DNA of 6,394 nt from an uncultured Chromatiaceae bacterium (GTDB taxonomy: Bacteria; Pseudomonadota; Gammaproteobacteria; Enterobacterales; Alteromonadaceae): the NCBI GenBank assembly GCA_946482325.1, contig CAMLRA010000194.1, forward strand, positions 1 to 6,394. The letters are read 5' to 3'. This document shows positions 6,390 to 6,394 of this stretch, one piece after another. Position 1 is the stretch's first letter. Each line of letters starts with the position of its first letter. A model generated the notes under the pieces. That model was given only the letters and a program-made list of their open reading frames with translations. It had not been told where the DNA came from and did not search any database. The position numbers and the translations under genes are program-made.

Positions 6390-6394
6390 ATGCA

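Overview
The window looks like chromosomal DNA of a free-living, probably aquatic, gammaproteobacterium. The best guess is something near Rheinheimera, Alishewanella, Shewanella or Pseudoalteromonas. That guess rests on a GlyGly-CTERM-tailed choice-of-anchor H protein, a surface-protein type typical of those groups, together with Gln/Leu-rich proteins and roughly balanced base composition. The genus is inference; no rRNA or marker gene is present. I see no tRNA, rRNA, CRISPR array, transposase or attachment site, and the window is almost entirely coding.

Left part, plus strand (1-1409): a two-gene unit. The first gene is cut by the window edge and ends in a GlyGly-CTERM sorting tail. Its TGA stop overlaps the GTG start of the second gene, which encodes an exported 310-residue protein with a transglutaminase-like Cys-His-Asp triad. 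Both products should work at or beyond the inner membrane.

Middle, minus strand (4897 down to 1375): a two-gene signalling unit. The upstream gene encodes an 813-residue membrane protein built like a hybrid sensor kinase: a periplasmic double-Cache-like sensor, a Pro/Ala linker, a histidine-kinase-like region and two receiver-like regions. It lacks the phospho-acceptor histidine, the N-box asparagine and the glycine-rich ATP lid, so it looks like a pseudokinase. The downstream gene overlaps it by 11 bases and encodes a 363-residue sensor (TM, Cache-like domain, TM, partial HAMP) with no output domain. The two may form one receptor complex that feeds an unseen partner. This pair is the most unusual content of the window. 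The 3' end of the sensor gene overlaps the 3' end of the transglutaminase-like gene by 35 bases, tail to tail.

Right part, minus strand (6389 down to 4998): a complete PIN-PhoH fusion protein of the PhoH2 type, a predicted nuclease plus ATPase/RNA helicase. A 100-base gap separates it from the pseudokinase gene. The gap holds a possible sigma-70 promoter and a weak inverted repeat around the phoH2 stop codon.
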